Notes: generated by a model not told the origin, from the letters alone. Shown: positions 1 through 7,230, counted from the first letter of the stretch. The stretch: DNA of 15,672 nucleotides from Wolbachia pipientis (GCF_023661085.1 NZ_JAHDJT010000006.1:1-15672), one strand, 5' to 3'. Made by a program: numbers and translations.

Positions 1-459
1 GTCGTCTGTAATCACTTTACCTTCGGAATCGATTACTGAAGTCCTGTTACCATCTTTCCAGAGAGCAAACGGTTTGTGTTCATCTATGTTAATATATAAG
101 GTGTTGGGCAAAGTTCTATAAATTCTTACGTGTTTTATCCATTTGCTTACGGACTGTATGCTATCAGCAAGTCTTGAAAGTGATACATACATAATCGGTT
201 GCGTTTTATCTATCAAACCTAGAATGTCCTTTTCGTTTGTGAATTTATTGCCAGTTACAACTACTTCATCGACTGAAAATCCACTACTGAGTAACAAGCT
301 GGATAAGCGATCATTACACCAAGTAAGGTAATAATTAAATCGACTTGTAATTTCATCAAACGAGCTATAGAGTACTAGCGTAAGAAAGAGTGCTATTATA
401 ATAACCAAAGCACACTTACGTAAAAAACTTCTTTGGCTTCTAGTAACATTGCTCAGCAT
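1..459 (-). CDS. ftsQ: Cell division protein FtsQ (partial, C-terminus beyond window)
   Basis: Bitopic inner-membrane protein of the divisome; FtsQ links FtsB/FtsL to the early division proteins. The open frame runs from the ATG at 459 to the window edge without a stop, giving 153 codons. It shows a short basic N-terminus (RSQRSFLRK), one membrane segment at about residues 16-34, then a POTRA-like domain starting at FSVDEVVVTGN (61-71) and passing through a YVSLSRL segment and VRIYRTLPNTLYINIDEHKPF, the usual POTRA to beta-domain transition (WKDG..SVIDSEGKVI). The ATG lies inside the 3' end of ddl in another frame, a 20-bp overlap that suggests translational coupling. The ddl-ftsQ order is that of the bacterial dcw cluster. 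Start choice rests on the overlap and the position of the membrane helix; no strong Shine-Dalgarno is visible. The C-terminal FtsB-binding part is not in view. Confidence 0.88.
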   Translation of the reverse strand, partial: MLSNVTRSQRSFLRKCALVIIIALFLTLVLYSSFDEITSRFNYYLTWCNDRLSSLLLSSGFSVDEVVVTGNKFTNEKDILGLIDKTQPIMYVSLSRLADSIQSVSKWIKHVRIYRTLPNTLYINIDEHKPFALWKDGNRTSVIDSEGKVITDD

Positions 460-1456
460 TTACTTGGTCTCTAATACTTTTGTGTTGCAAACTATCTTCA
501 ACGATAATTTTAACTAATTCATTAAAATCAATTCCTTTTGTCAATTTTGCAATTTCTGGCACTAACGATAACTCAGTAAAGCCAGGGTGTGTATTGATCT
601 CAAGCATTTTTAGAGTGTTATCCTTAGGATTATAACGAAAATCTGAACGAGAGATAGTTTTACATTCTAAAAATCGATGAACTTTCAATGCATATTCCAA
701 GGTCATTTTATATATATTGTCAGGAATTTCAGCAGGAAATATATGCTCTGCAAGCCCATCTGTATATTTTACCTCATAATCATAGAATTTATTTTTTGAC
801 CTTATTTCCATAGTGCCAATCGCCTCATCTAGCAATACAGCAGTTTGTAACTCTACACCAGGTATATACTCTTCTATGATCATCAAGTCTCTTGAATAGT
901 CTTTTGTCATCCAAGTAGCTGACACTGGGATCCATTTTCCTTTTTCCTGGTCACGCGCTGGAATAACACCAAACATGTTTTTTAATTTTAAGTAATCCTC
1001 ATGCGAAAAAATTATATGTACTCCAATGCTTGAGCCTTCATTGATCGGTTTTAAGACGTACGGATATTCGATTTTAATGTTGTTTTTTAATATATCTTCT
1101 CGGCTAATTATGTACCCTTTTGGGATGCCAATACCGAGCAACCGGAATATATGCTTGGACATTGCTTTATTCATAGCAATAGCTGAAGCCATGACTCCCG
1201 AGTGTGTATATTTTATACCTAAAATTTCCAGTAAACCTTGAATGCATCCATCTTCACCATAAGGTCCATGCAGAGCAATAAAAGCAAGATCGGGATTAAT
1301 TTTTTTCAGCTTTTCAGCAATGTTGCTGTCAACATCTATTTCTATTGCACCATACAAAAGATTGTCGAGCGCCTTTTTTACCGCTTTTCCACTCATCAGT
1401 GACACCTCTCTTTCGCAAGAAAACCCACCAATCAAAATCGCTATAGTTGGAAACAT
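440..1456 (-). CDS. ddl: D-alanine--D-alanine ligase
   Basis: ATP-grasp ligase joining two D-Ala to form the end of the peptidoglycan stem peptide, in the cytosol. Visible motifs, numbered from the ATG: ILIGGFSCEREVSLMSG near the N-terminus, HGPYGEDG (about 63-70), the ATP-binding KPINEGSSIGV (about 136-146), SRSDFRY, and the metal-binding EINTHPGFTELSLVP near the C-terminus (most relatives read E-[VI]-N-T-x-P-G-M-T). A GTG six bases upstream (1462) could also start the frame, but the ATG at 1456 has AAGAG five bases ahead and is preferred, giving 338 residues. About 20 residues (around 164-185, VIPARDQEKGKWIPVSATWM) come from an in-frame palindromic repeat placed between the KP..GSS strand region and LMIIEEYIPG; without it the length is typical of Ddl. 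The 3' end overlaps ftsQ by 20 bp. All core motifs survive, so the enzyme is probably active. Confidence 0.95.
   Translation of the reverse strand: MFPTIAILIGGFSCEREVSLMSGKAVKKALDNLLYGAIEIDVDSNIAEKLKKINPDLAFIALHGPYGEDGCIQGLLEILGIKYTHSGVMASAIAMNKAMSKHIFRLLGIGIPKGYIISREDILKNNIKIEYPYVLKPINEGSSIGVHIIFSHEDYLKLKNMFGVIPARDQEKGKWIPVSATWMTKDYSRDLMIIEEYIPGVELQTAVLLDEAIGTMEIRSKNKFYDYEVKYTDGLAEHIFPAEIPDNIYKMTLEYALKVHRFLECKTISRSDFRYNPKDNTLKMLEINTHPGFTELSLVPEIAKLTKGIDFNELVKIIVEDSLQHKSIRDQVNAEQCY
906..967. repeat. WPE-type palindromic element inside ddl
   Basis: On the plus strand a left arm resembling GTCATCC..(TGACACTGGGATCCA) is followed by a short T/C-rich spacer and a damaged right arm ending TCACGCGCTGGAATAAC. 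It aligns with the 72-bp copies in the neighbouring G1PDH-like gene and addA, but lacks about 10 bp of the right arm. In the ddl direction it reads through without a stop, giving VIPARDQEKGKWIPVSATWM. It lies in a region where Ddl homologues have a loop between conserved strands. The exact ends are uncertain by a few bases. Confidence 0.8.
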
Positions 1457-1522
1457 TGGCACTCTTAGAAGAACTTTATTAATTATAACTACATATATGA
1501 ACCTCGTAAATAGGAGAGAAAA

Positions 1523-1712
1523 TTAGTTTGAAGATTTATAGTTTATTGCTACTGTTTTAGCAATCTTATCATGAAGAAATTGCTTGCGTCGGTCAAATAT
1601 TGCACATATGAAAATTAGTATTATGGTCATAAGGATTAAGCCTGATAAGGGGTCAAGCCACCATTCAGAGGTATACTTATTAAAAATTTCCCTTCTCGTG
1701 ATAAGTATGGGG
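1523..1712 (-). pseudogene. Out-of-frame C-terminal part of the second RDD domain
   Basis: In a different frame from the RDD gene, the minus strand encodes PILITRREIFNKYTSEWW, then an LILMTIILIFICAIFDRRKQ stretch followed by FLHDKIAKTVAINYKSSN and TAA at 1525-1523. This matches the end of RDD module 1 (SEWFLILPILVLIFAVFDKHKQ followed by FFHDKIANTVVIDY). The switch point falls near a run of four C on the coding strand (GGGG at 1709-1712 on plus). One extra C there would restore a 345-residue protein with two complete RDD domains. It is read as a recent one-base deletion in a homopolymer, or a sequencing error. Confidence 0.75.
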
Positions 1713-2559
1713 AAGGAACAATTTCAAGCGAGGCATGCCTAATTATCGCTTGCACTAAAGTAATATTTTCAAGTGTATTTGCATCTTTTATATTAATACC
1801 GCATGACAATTGTCCTGGAGTACCACCAAATCTTTTTACCATGAACACTCCAAATACTATTGATAGCAAAAAAGATAAGCAAGTACGTGTAATTGGTGAT
1901 TTATATCCAGTAATGTGAAAAATTATTCCTACAAGAATCAAACAGATTAAAGAAACTACCACAACAATAAAACCGTCAATAACGTATGCTACCACACGTC
2001 TAGTTATTCCCACATAGTTTAAATTTAAGTGACATTCTTCAGGTTTATAGTCTATTACTACCGTGTTTGCAATTTTATCGTGAAAGAACTGCTTGTGTTT
2101 ATCAAATACTGCAAATATTAAAACCAAGATTGGTAAAATTAAAAACCACTCAGAAATATAGAGAGATACAAACAGAAGCACCTTAAGAGTACTTCTTGTC
2201 ACCACTTGCATTAAGGCAACACTTTTAAGCGTATTTGCATGTTTTATGCGTATATTAAATAGTAATTTTCCCGGAGTCCAACCAAGTCTTGTTATCATTA
2301 ATACTTCTAATGCTATATATACTAAACTTTCTAGTAACGTACCTAAGTCTTCTAATATTTCATATCGTTCTGATGTAAAGTCCGTATCAATGTCAGTATC
2401 AGGAAAGATATAATTAAAAAAGTTGGTAAAGGATGCTTCTGGTAATATAAATAAAATTAATAAAAAAAATGATGAACAGCAGACTAGGAATATCGTTTGG
2501 TCAACTATATACGCTGCAACACGTTTAGTAATTTCCGCATAGTTTACTTTAACATCCAT
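1636..2559 (-). CDS. RDD family membrane protein, two RDD domains (second cut short by frameshift)
   Basis: Integral membrane protein of unknown role; RDD-domain proteins are small multi-helix proteins, some linked to transport. Two RDD modules lie in tandem. Module 1 starts at EITKRVAAYIVDQTIF and ends with FAVFDKHKQFFHDKIANTVVIDY. Module 2 starts at GITRRVVAYVIDGFIV, passes RFGGTPGQLSCGINIKDANTL (matching RLGWTPGKLLFNIRIKHANTL of module 1) and then ends in an unrelated tail (SPYLSREGKFLISIPLNGG). Each module has hydrophobic helices suggesting about three to four membrane spans. The start is set at the ATG at 2559, with GGGGATAAAA just before it; an upstream TTG at 2595 is less likely. The expected C-terminus of module 2 is present in the next frame downstream (separate entry), so this 307-residue frame is probably a truncated product. 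ddl follows on the same strand. Confidence 0.75.
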   Translation of the reverse strand: MDVKVNYAEITKRVAAYIVDQTIFLVCCSSFFLLILFILPEASFTNFFNYIFPDTDIDTDFTSERYEILEDLGTLLESLVYIALEVLMITRLGWTPGKLLFNIRIKHANTLKSVALMQVVTRSTLKVLLFVSLYISEWFLILPILVLIFAVFDKHKQFFHDKIANTVVIDYKPEECHLNLNYVGITRRVVAYVIDGFIVVVVSLICLILVGIIFHITGYKSPITRTCLSFLLSIVFGVFMVKRFGGTPGQLSCGINIKDANTLENITLVQAIIRHASLEIVPSPYLSREGKFLISIPLNGGLTPYQA

Positions 2560-2734
2560 TTTTATCCCCACATGATTGCCTAATGTACCTATCAACAGTT
2601 AAATAGTAGTAAAATTGCTATTTGATTAACCAAGTAAACTAGTTGACATTGTAGCTATTAAAAATACAAACAACATAATCACTACCGGCAATCAAGAACA
2701 ACAACCGTGAGAGTTTCCTTCTCATTCAGTAGCA

Positions 2735-3109
2735 TTATTCTAGATTTTCACCAAAATAAGCTGCTTTGTCTTTTTTTTCTTTATACTCTTCTGCTTCATC
2801 CAGAGGTTGTTTTTTAGCTGTAATGTTTGGCCACTTTTGCGAGTATTCTACATTTATGTTGTAAAATGATTTGAAGGTTTTTTGTTCACTGCTCAGTAAC
2901 TCTGCATCTAGTTCTAAAATGTCTTTTATAGAATCGTCAGTTACAATTGCATCTACTGGACATTCGGGTATACACACCCCGCAATCAATACATTCATCTG
3001 GATTAATCACGAGCATATTTTTGCCTTCATAGAAGCAGTCAACAGGACACACTTCTACACAATCTGTATATTTACATTTTATGCATTTATCCGTAACAAA
3101 ATGCGTCAT
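2735..3109 (-). CDS. fdxA: 7Fe ferredoxin, Azotobacter FdI type
   Basis: Small soluble electron carrier with one [3Fe-4S] and one [4Fe-4S] cluster. The first 60 residues follow the Azotobacter ferredoxin I pattern very closely ([21 protein letters not shown], then [19 protein letters not shown]). By that model C9, C17 and C50 bind the 3Fe cluster, C21, C40, C43 and C46 bind the 4Fe cluster, and C12 and C25 are the extra free cysteines. The C-terminal part contains the family's WPNIT.KK.PL.DAEE segment and ends after 124 residues, slightly longer than FdI. ATG start at 3109; the Shine-Dalgarno is weak. It diverges from dprA with 61 bp between them. The redox partner cannot be told from the sequence. 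Confidence 0.93.
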   Translation of the reverse strand: MTHFVTDKCIKCKYTDCVEVCPVDCFYEGKNMLVINPDECIDCGVCIPECPVDAIVTDDSIKDILELDAELLSSEQKTFKSFYNINVEYSQKWPNITAKKQPLDEAEEYKEKKDKAAYFGENLE

Positions 3110-3170
3110 AAAACACTGTATATTTATATTATCTTGGGTACACTAAGTTAATAAGAAATTCAAGCCCTTT

Positions 3171-4265
3171 ATGCAGATAAATAAATTTAGCAATGAAGAA
3201 TTAGAGATATGGTTGAGCCTGGCTAGAGCTTTAGGACCAACAAAGTTTTTTAGTGTGATAAGAGCGTGTGGGTCACTGGATGGAGCGTTAAAATATCTCG
3301 ATGGGCTCACTAAAAATAGAAAGGTATATAGCATTCAAGATGCACGAAAAGAAATCAATAACGCAAGGAAAATTGGAGCCAAAATCATACCTGCATGTGA
3401 TCCAGATTACCCTGACATTTTAAGAAATATACCGGGTTGTCCCTCCGTAATAACTGCACTTGGTGATATGTCGTTATTAAGTCGTGAGATAATTGCAATA
3501 ATCGGCGGGCGCAACTCTTCAGTCAGTGGAAGAAATTTTGCCAGCAAGCTGGCACTTGATTTGAGTGAAGCGGGGTTCATTGTTGTTTCTGGGCTTGCAA
3601 GGGGGATCGACACTGCAGCGAACAGCGTAATATATAAAAATCACCCTACCATTGCTGTTACAGCGAGTGGAATTGATGTAGTGTACCCAAGAGAAAATTC
3701 TGATCTATACAAGAAAATCACTGAAGATGGTGGGCTAGTAATTACTGAGCTTCCATTTGCAACTAAACCAAAGCCTCAGTATTTTCCTCAAAGGAATCGA
3801 ATTATATCTGGTTTATCACTAGGTGTGACAGTGATTGAAGCATCGAAAAGTTCCGGTTCTTTAATAACAGCAAATTTTGCTTTGGATCAAGGAAGAGAGG
3901 TATTTGCAGTTTCTGGTTTCCCCTTGGACTTGCGCTCTAGTGGTAGTAATTATTTGATTAAGAACGGTGCTAAACTCATCGAATCCGCTGACGATATAAT
4001 AGAGAGTATTAGGTTTAGTTTACCTCCTCGGCAAAAGAGCCTATTTGATGTTGAGCACATTAACCAGGAAAGTGGGAAACAGGGAAAATTGCAACAAGCC
4101 AAATCCGTTACAGTGAATCATATCAACTCTGTACCCATTGATATAGATGAGCTCATCTTAACAAGTGGACTGCCCACAAACCTGGCTTTAATGGCTCTTT
4201 TAGAACTGGAGCTGGAAAGTAAAATAGAGCGATCACCAGGGAATAAGGTATCAATAATCTTCTGA
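3171..4265 (+). CDS. dprA: DNA-processing protein DprA
   Basis: Single-stranded DNA-binding protein that loads RecA in transformation and recombination. Of the 364 residues, an N-terminal helical SAM-like part (about 7-45) precedes the Rossmann-like core: IAIIGGRNSSVSGR (108-121; usually G-x-R-x-x-S), VVSGLARGIDTAA (138-150), ITELPF, FPQRNRIISGLS (205-215), SGSLITANFALDQGREVFAVSG (228-249) and GSNYLIKNGA. A C-terminal winged-helix-like domain (about 320-364, IDELILTSGLPTNLALMALLELELESKIER) follows a variable linker. The frame is intact. It converges on the G1PDH-like gene with only 9 bp between stops, with no obvious hairpin between them. In a host-restricted symbiont the role is more likely recombination and repair than DNA uptake; that is inference. 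Confidence 0.95.
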   Translation: MQINKFSNEELEIWLSLARALGPTKFFSVIRACGSLDGALKYLDGLTKNRKVYSIQDARKEINNARKIGAKIIPACDPDYPDILRNIPGCPSVITALGDMSLLSREIIAIIGGRNSSVSGRNFASKLALDLSEAGFIVVSGLARGIDTAANSVIYKNHPTIAVTASGIDVVYPRENSDLYKKITEDGGLVITELPFATKPKPQYFPQRNRIISGLSLGVTVIEASKSSGSLITANFALDQGREVFAVSGFPLDLRSSGSNYLIKNGAKLIESADDIIESIRFSLPPRQKSLFDVEHINQESGKQGKLQQAKSVTVNHINSVPIDIDELILTSGLPTNLALMALLELELESKIERSPGNKVSIIF

Positions 4266-4274
4266 TTGCTCTAG

Positions 4275-5633
4275 CTATAAAACTTCACTTTCTTCTATGC
4301 AGTGAGCCAAGTCAAGAAAGGTGAATCTGTCTCTTGTTGCAAATGCAAAATCGACCACTTTGCAATATTGTTCTTGGTTCCAGCCCAAATGCTCCGGTAA
4401 GTGTGGAATTGACAAATCTTCAAATATTTTCTGTAGGCGCTTTGCAGGCAGTAAATTTTGCTTAATTAAGCTGGAAATATTATTCCATTCTTTATAAATG
4501 ATCCTTCCAATTTTTTGTTGCAGAATTTTTTTCTGCTCTAGAATTTTTGTAAATTCGTTATTACCAAAGCACTCAGTAACACGCTTTACATCTAAGGTGG
4601 TTGGTTTAACGGTAGGATTTTGTATTGATAATATCTTTTCCTGCAAATTAGCCATGGTGAGCGTTGTAACAGCAATTTTTTCGCCATGTAGTGAAGAATA
4701 ATCTTTTGTCACCATTTCCATTGCATGAGCTATCATATGCTCTCCTTGGCTTGCAGAATGGCTGCCTTCTGATATCACCATTCCAAGTCCTGAGATTAGT
4801 AAGGCTTCCATAAGTAACAAGACCACTTTTTTACTTCTTTTTGCAAGCGCTAGGTGCTCTCTGAGCAAAATTTCCTCCAGATCGCGAACAAATGCGAAAG
4901 GTAATTCGTTATATTCTGTGCCAAGTAGCAGATGAGATAACAGCCAATCGGCCTTTACTGTTGAACGACAGATAAAATCCGCAAATCCGCTTAATGTAAA
5001 ACGCAGTGGTGCGTCGGCGATTATATCGATATCGATATATACTGCCTTGGGAAGATGTGCTGCGAACGATTTTTTATGCCCATCTACTAATATTGAAGCG
5101 TTTGCAGAAGTATAGCCGTTCATAGAGGCTGCTGTTGGGAACGATATGTAATCCTTTTTCTCGAGATAGCTTGCATACTTACAAATATCATTAACAGTGC
5201 CGCCACCAAGTGCAACTATTAAGTCGCTATCTTTTGCCTTGTTCCTAACTAGATTGACGGTTTCGAGAGAAGCAACACTGTCTGGTATCATTTCTCTACC
5301 TGGTGTCGTTCCAGTGCCTGACACTGGAATCCATACTTCTTTTTTCTGGATCCCAATGTCGGGGCACTGGGATGACAGAATTTCGTAAGCATCCGAGATG
5401 ACATAGGATTTTGCAAGAGGCCTAATGGTATTAATAGGAACAATTAGGTGAGAAATTTTATTAAGTACGTTTTTATTCAAAAGCCCTGCTGTATTCTCGT
5501 CTGCAACTAAGAAAATATCATTTCCGTGTTGTGTGCATATTTCATAGATATCGTCAACGAGGTGATGATCTACTATTACTTTCCTTATAAGAGTTTTCTT
5601 GGCTCGGTGTAATATTTGTTTTAAATAGTACAT
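4275..5633 (-). CDS. Glycerol-1-phosphate dehydrogenase-like protein (iron-containing alcohol dehydrogenase fold)
   Basis: The 452-residue frame belongs to the dehydroquinate synthase/iron-containing alcohol dehydrogenase superfamily, nearest in pattern to AraM/EgsA glycerol-1-phosphate dehydrogenases, which reduce dihydroxyacetone phosphate to sn-glycerol 1-phosphate. Evidence: NAD-binding ALGGGTVNDICKY (141-153), SFPTAASMNGYTSANASI (164-181), the metal region SGFADFICRSTVKADW (215-230) with D219, EGSHSASQGEHMIAHAMEM with H299, and SSLHGEKIAV with H316. D219, H299 and H316 fit the Asp-His-His metal triad by spacing. Residues about 86-110 are a 72-bp palindromic repeat read in frame, sitting in the loop just before the nucleotide-binding strand. 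Substrate is not certain; another polyol or phosphate is possible. It is transcribed divergently from dapE with 42 bp between starts. Confidence 0.85.
   Translation of the reverse strand: MYYLKQILHRAKKTLIRKVIVDHHLVDDIYEICTQHGNDIFLVADENTAGLLNKNVLNKISHLIVPINTIRPLAKSYVISDAYEILSSQCPDIGIQKKEVWIPVSGTGTTPGREMIPDSVASLETVNLVRNKAKDSDLIVALGGGTVNDICKYASYLEKKDYISFPTAASMNGYTSANASILVDGHKKSFAAHLPKAVYIDIDIIADAPLRFTLSGFADFICRSTVKADWLLSHLLLGTEYNELPFAFVRDLEEILLREHLALAKRSKKVVLLLMEALLISGLGMVISEGSHSASQGEHMIAHAMEMVTKDYSSLHGEKIAVTTLTMANLQEKILSIQNPTVKPTTLDVKRVTECFGNNEFTKILEQKKILQQKIGRIIYKEWNNISSLIKQNLLPAKRLQKIFEDLSIPHLPEHLGWNQEQYCKVVDFAFATRDRFTFLDLAHCIEESEVL
5305..5376. repeat. WPE-type palindromic element, 72 bp, inside the G1PDH-like gene
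   Basis: Two arms of about 29-30 bp (GTCGTTCCAGTGCCTGACAC... and ...GTCGGGGCACTGGGATGAC) are inverted copies around a 12-13-bp spacer TACTTCTTTTTTC. Each arm also carries its own short inverted repeat (TTCCAGTG...CACTGGAA), so nested hairpins can form. The length is 24 codons, and the host frame passes through with no stop, giving roughly SSQCPDIGIQKKEVWIPVSGTGTT. This is the best-preserved copy in the window. Confidence 0.9.
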
Positions 5634-5675
5634 AAGATGTCTACAATATAGTAATATCAGTATTTCAAGATTGAT

Positions 5676-6881
5676 ATGAAGATTGACCCCGTAGAACTAA
5701 CTAAGAAATTGATTTCTTTTAAGAGTATAACACCAAGGGATGATGGAGCAATAGAGCATATAGCAGCAATTCTCAAGAAAAGTGGTTTTGACTGTAGGAT
5801 TTTAGAGTTTGGTAATAGCGAAACTAGAGTTAAAAATCTCTATGCGAAATATATAAATGGAGCACCGAACTTATGTTTTGCTGGCCATGTTGATGTTGTA
5901 CCACCAGGTCAATTGAAGGATTGGCAGTCTGATCCGTTTAAGCCAGAAATTAGGGATGGAATGCTATATGGAAGAGGAGCATCTGACATGAAAAGTGGAG
6001 TAGCCGCATTTATTACTGCCATGATAAATTTAATTGAGGAAAAGTTTCAATTCAATGGTTCAATAAGTGCATTGATTACCAGCGCTGAAGAGAGTACGGA
6101 AGAATATGGAACAAAGGCAGTTTTAGAATGGATGGAAAGTAAGCAAAAAAAGATAGATTATTGCATAGTTGCTGAACCAACCAGTAGTGAGAAACTAGGT
6201 GATACTATAAAAATAGGCAGAAGAGGATCCGCAACATTCAAATTGACTTGCTATGGAAGACAAGGGCACGTTGCCTACTCGGACTTGGCGGATAATCCAA
6301 TATATAAGATGATGTCGATATTAGATAAGGTGAAAAATACCACTTTTGATCATGGTAATAGATATTTTCAGCCTTCAAACTGCGAGATTACTACCATTGA
6401 TGTTGGAAATGATACCGACAATCTAATACCTGGTTCAATAACTGCAAGTTTCAACATTCGATACAACAATATGCAAGCACCCGGCGATTTATATAAGTTG
6501 ATCAATGAAATATGCTCCAGTGTGACCAACGATTATAAACTCTCTATGCATAGCAGCAGGGGCGCTTTTCTCTCTACTCCCGATAGGGACACTGATATTA
6601 TGCTTGATGCAATAAATAAAGTCACCAATATCGACGCTGTGCTGAGCACAAGCGGCGGAACATCTGATGTTGCATTTATCAAAGATGTTTGTCCAGTGAT
6701 TGAATTTGGTATGGTCAACAAAACTGCACATCAGGTAAATGAATGCGTGTCAGTGGACGATATACACAAATTAACAGCTATATATAAGGAATTTATAAAA
6801 AATTATTTCTACCCCACTAATAAGATATTAAATCAGATCAATGTAATTGGTAATATACCTGACGGTCCATTGTTAGCTTGA
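5676..6881 (+). CDS. dapE: Succinyl-diaminopimelate desuccinylase
   Basis: Cytosolic di-zinc M20 hydrolase that releases succinate from N-succinyl-LL-2,6-diaminopimelate, on the route to meso-DAP and lysine. The 401-residue frame has the M20 metal set: H71 in FAGHVDVVPPG, bridging D104 in YGRGASDMKSG, catalytic E138 and ligand E139 in TSAEESTEEYGT, E167 in VAEPTSSEKLGD, and H352 in NKTAHQVNE. The dimerisation or lid domain lies between about 180 and 295 (GRRGSATFKLTCYGRQGHVAY). SGGTSDVAFIK at 327-336 is the typical DapE substrate segment. The ATG start has AAGA six bases upstream. About 20 residues beyond the usual C-terminus (FYPTNKILNQINVIGNIPDG) form an extra tail. Together with Ddl it supports retained peptidoglycan-precursor synthesis. 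Confidence 0.95.
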   Translation: MKIDPVELTKKLISFKSITPRDDGAIEHIAAILKKSGFDCRILEFGNSETRVKNLYAKYINGAPNLCFAGHVDVVPPGQLKDWQSDPFKPEIRDGMLYGRGASDMKSGVAAFITAMINLIEEKFQFNGSISALITSAEESTEEYGTKAVLEWMESKQKKIDYCIVAEPTSSEKLGDTIKIGRRGSATFKLTCYGRQGHVAYSDLADNPIYKMMSILDKVKNTTFDHGNRYFQPSNCEITTIDVGNDTDNLIPGSITASFNIRYNNMQAPGDLYKLINEICSSVTNDYKLSMHSSRGAFLSTPDRDTDIMLDAINKVTNIDAVLSTSGGTSDVAFIKDVCPVIEFGMVNKTAHQVNECVSVDDIHKLTAIYKEFIKNYFYPTNKILNQINVIGNIPDGPLLA

Positions 6882-6932
6882 GGTGGGCTGAATTCAGATT
6901 TTTGGCCACAGAAACAGAGTCAAAAAAACTAC

Positions 6933-6961
6933 TTGACAACCTTCACCGTTACCCTTATTAT
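6933..6961 (+). promoter_or_regulatory. Near-consensus sigma-70 type promoter without an obvious gene
   Basis: TTGACA at 6933-6938 matches the -35 consensus in all six positions. After a 17-bp spacer, TATTAT at 6956-6961 matches the -10 in five of six. It lies about 50 bp after dapE and points away from it. No convincing gene follows before the minus-strand gene at 7470; only a 35-codon frame (7012-7119) and repeat material are downstream. The -10 box lies inside the 10-bp hairpin at 6950-6974. Function is unproven. Confidence 0.45.
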
Positions 6962-6974
6962 AACAATAAGGGTA
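6950..6974. other. Perfect 10-bp inverted repeat downstream of dapE
   Basis: TACCCTTATT, a five-base loop ATAAC and AATAAGGGTA form a perfect stem. Six-base outer arms GAGTCA (6917-6922) and TGACTC (6979-6984) enclose it. It could be the dapE terminator, but the stem is AT-rich and no T run follows immediately on the plus strand. It could also be an operator-like site over the -10 box of the promoter at 6933-6961. Confidence 0.5.
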
Positions 6975-7072
6975 TTTCTGACTCAAAACTTGTTTTTGAT
7001 CTGCAGGCTCAATGACAAAATTCAGTAAAAAACTCAGGGTATTTTTTGGCGGATTGTATCAAATTATAGCGG

Positions 7073-7230
7073 CTGCATGTCTTTTTCATTTTTTCTACAT
7101 TCAGCCAAATCGCGCTTAAACTAAGCATCAGTAAATTATTATAGCGCCAATTTACAGTATTATAGAGTCAAAACTCGCTACTCGGGATTCCTTTGCCTTT
7201 TTTTCTCATCAGGTAAATTTCTTAAATATT
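7073..7230 (-). repeat. Dispersed ~158-bp repeat, copy A
   Basis: Read on the minus strand it begins AATATTTAAGAAATTTACC, continues with GAGAAAAAAAGGCAAAGGAA and CCCGAGTAGCGAGTT, then ATTGGCG and TTTAAGCGCG, and ends AAAAAGACATGCAG. The same blocks in the same order and at nearly the same spacing occur at 15505-15663, and partly at 15374-15504, on the plus strand. Divergence between copies is considerable in the middle. It encodes no clear protein and sits in a 588-bp gap, so it is best described as an old intergenic repeat family. Confidence 0.75.

Noticed and set aside
1709..1712. Programmed -1 ribosomal frameshift at the C run of the RDD gene
   Set aside because: The codons around it (CCT TCC CCA) do not form a standard slippery heptamer and no strong downstream structure is evident; a one-base deletion is simpler.
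6489..6731. 80-codon minus-strand frame opposite dapE
   Set aside because: Antisense to the conserved DapE catalytic end (SGGTSDVAFIK...TAHQVNE); no independent support.
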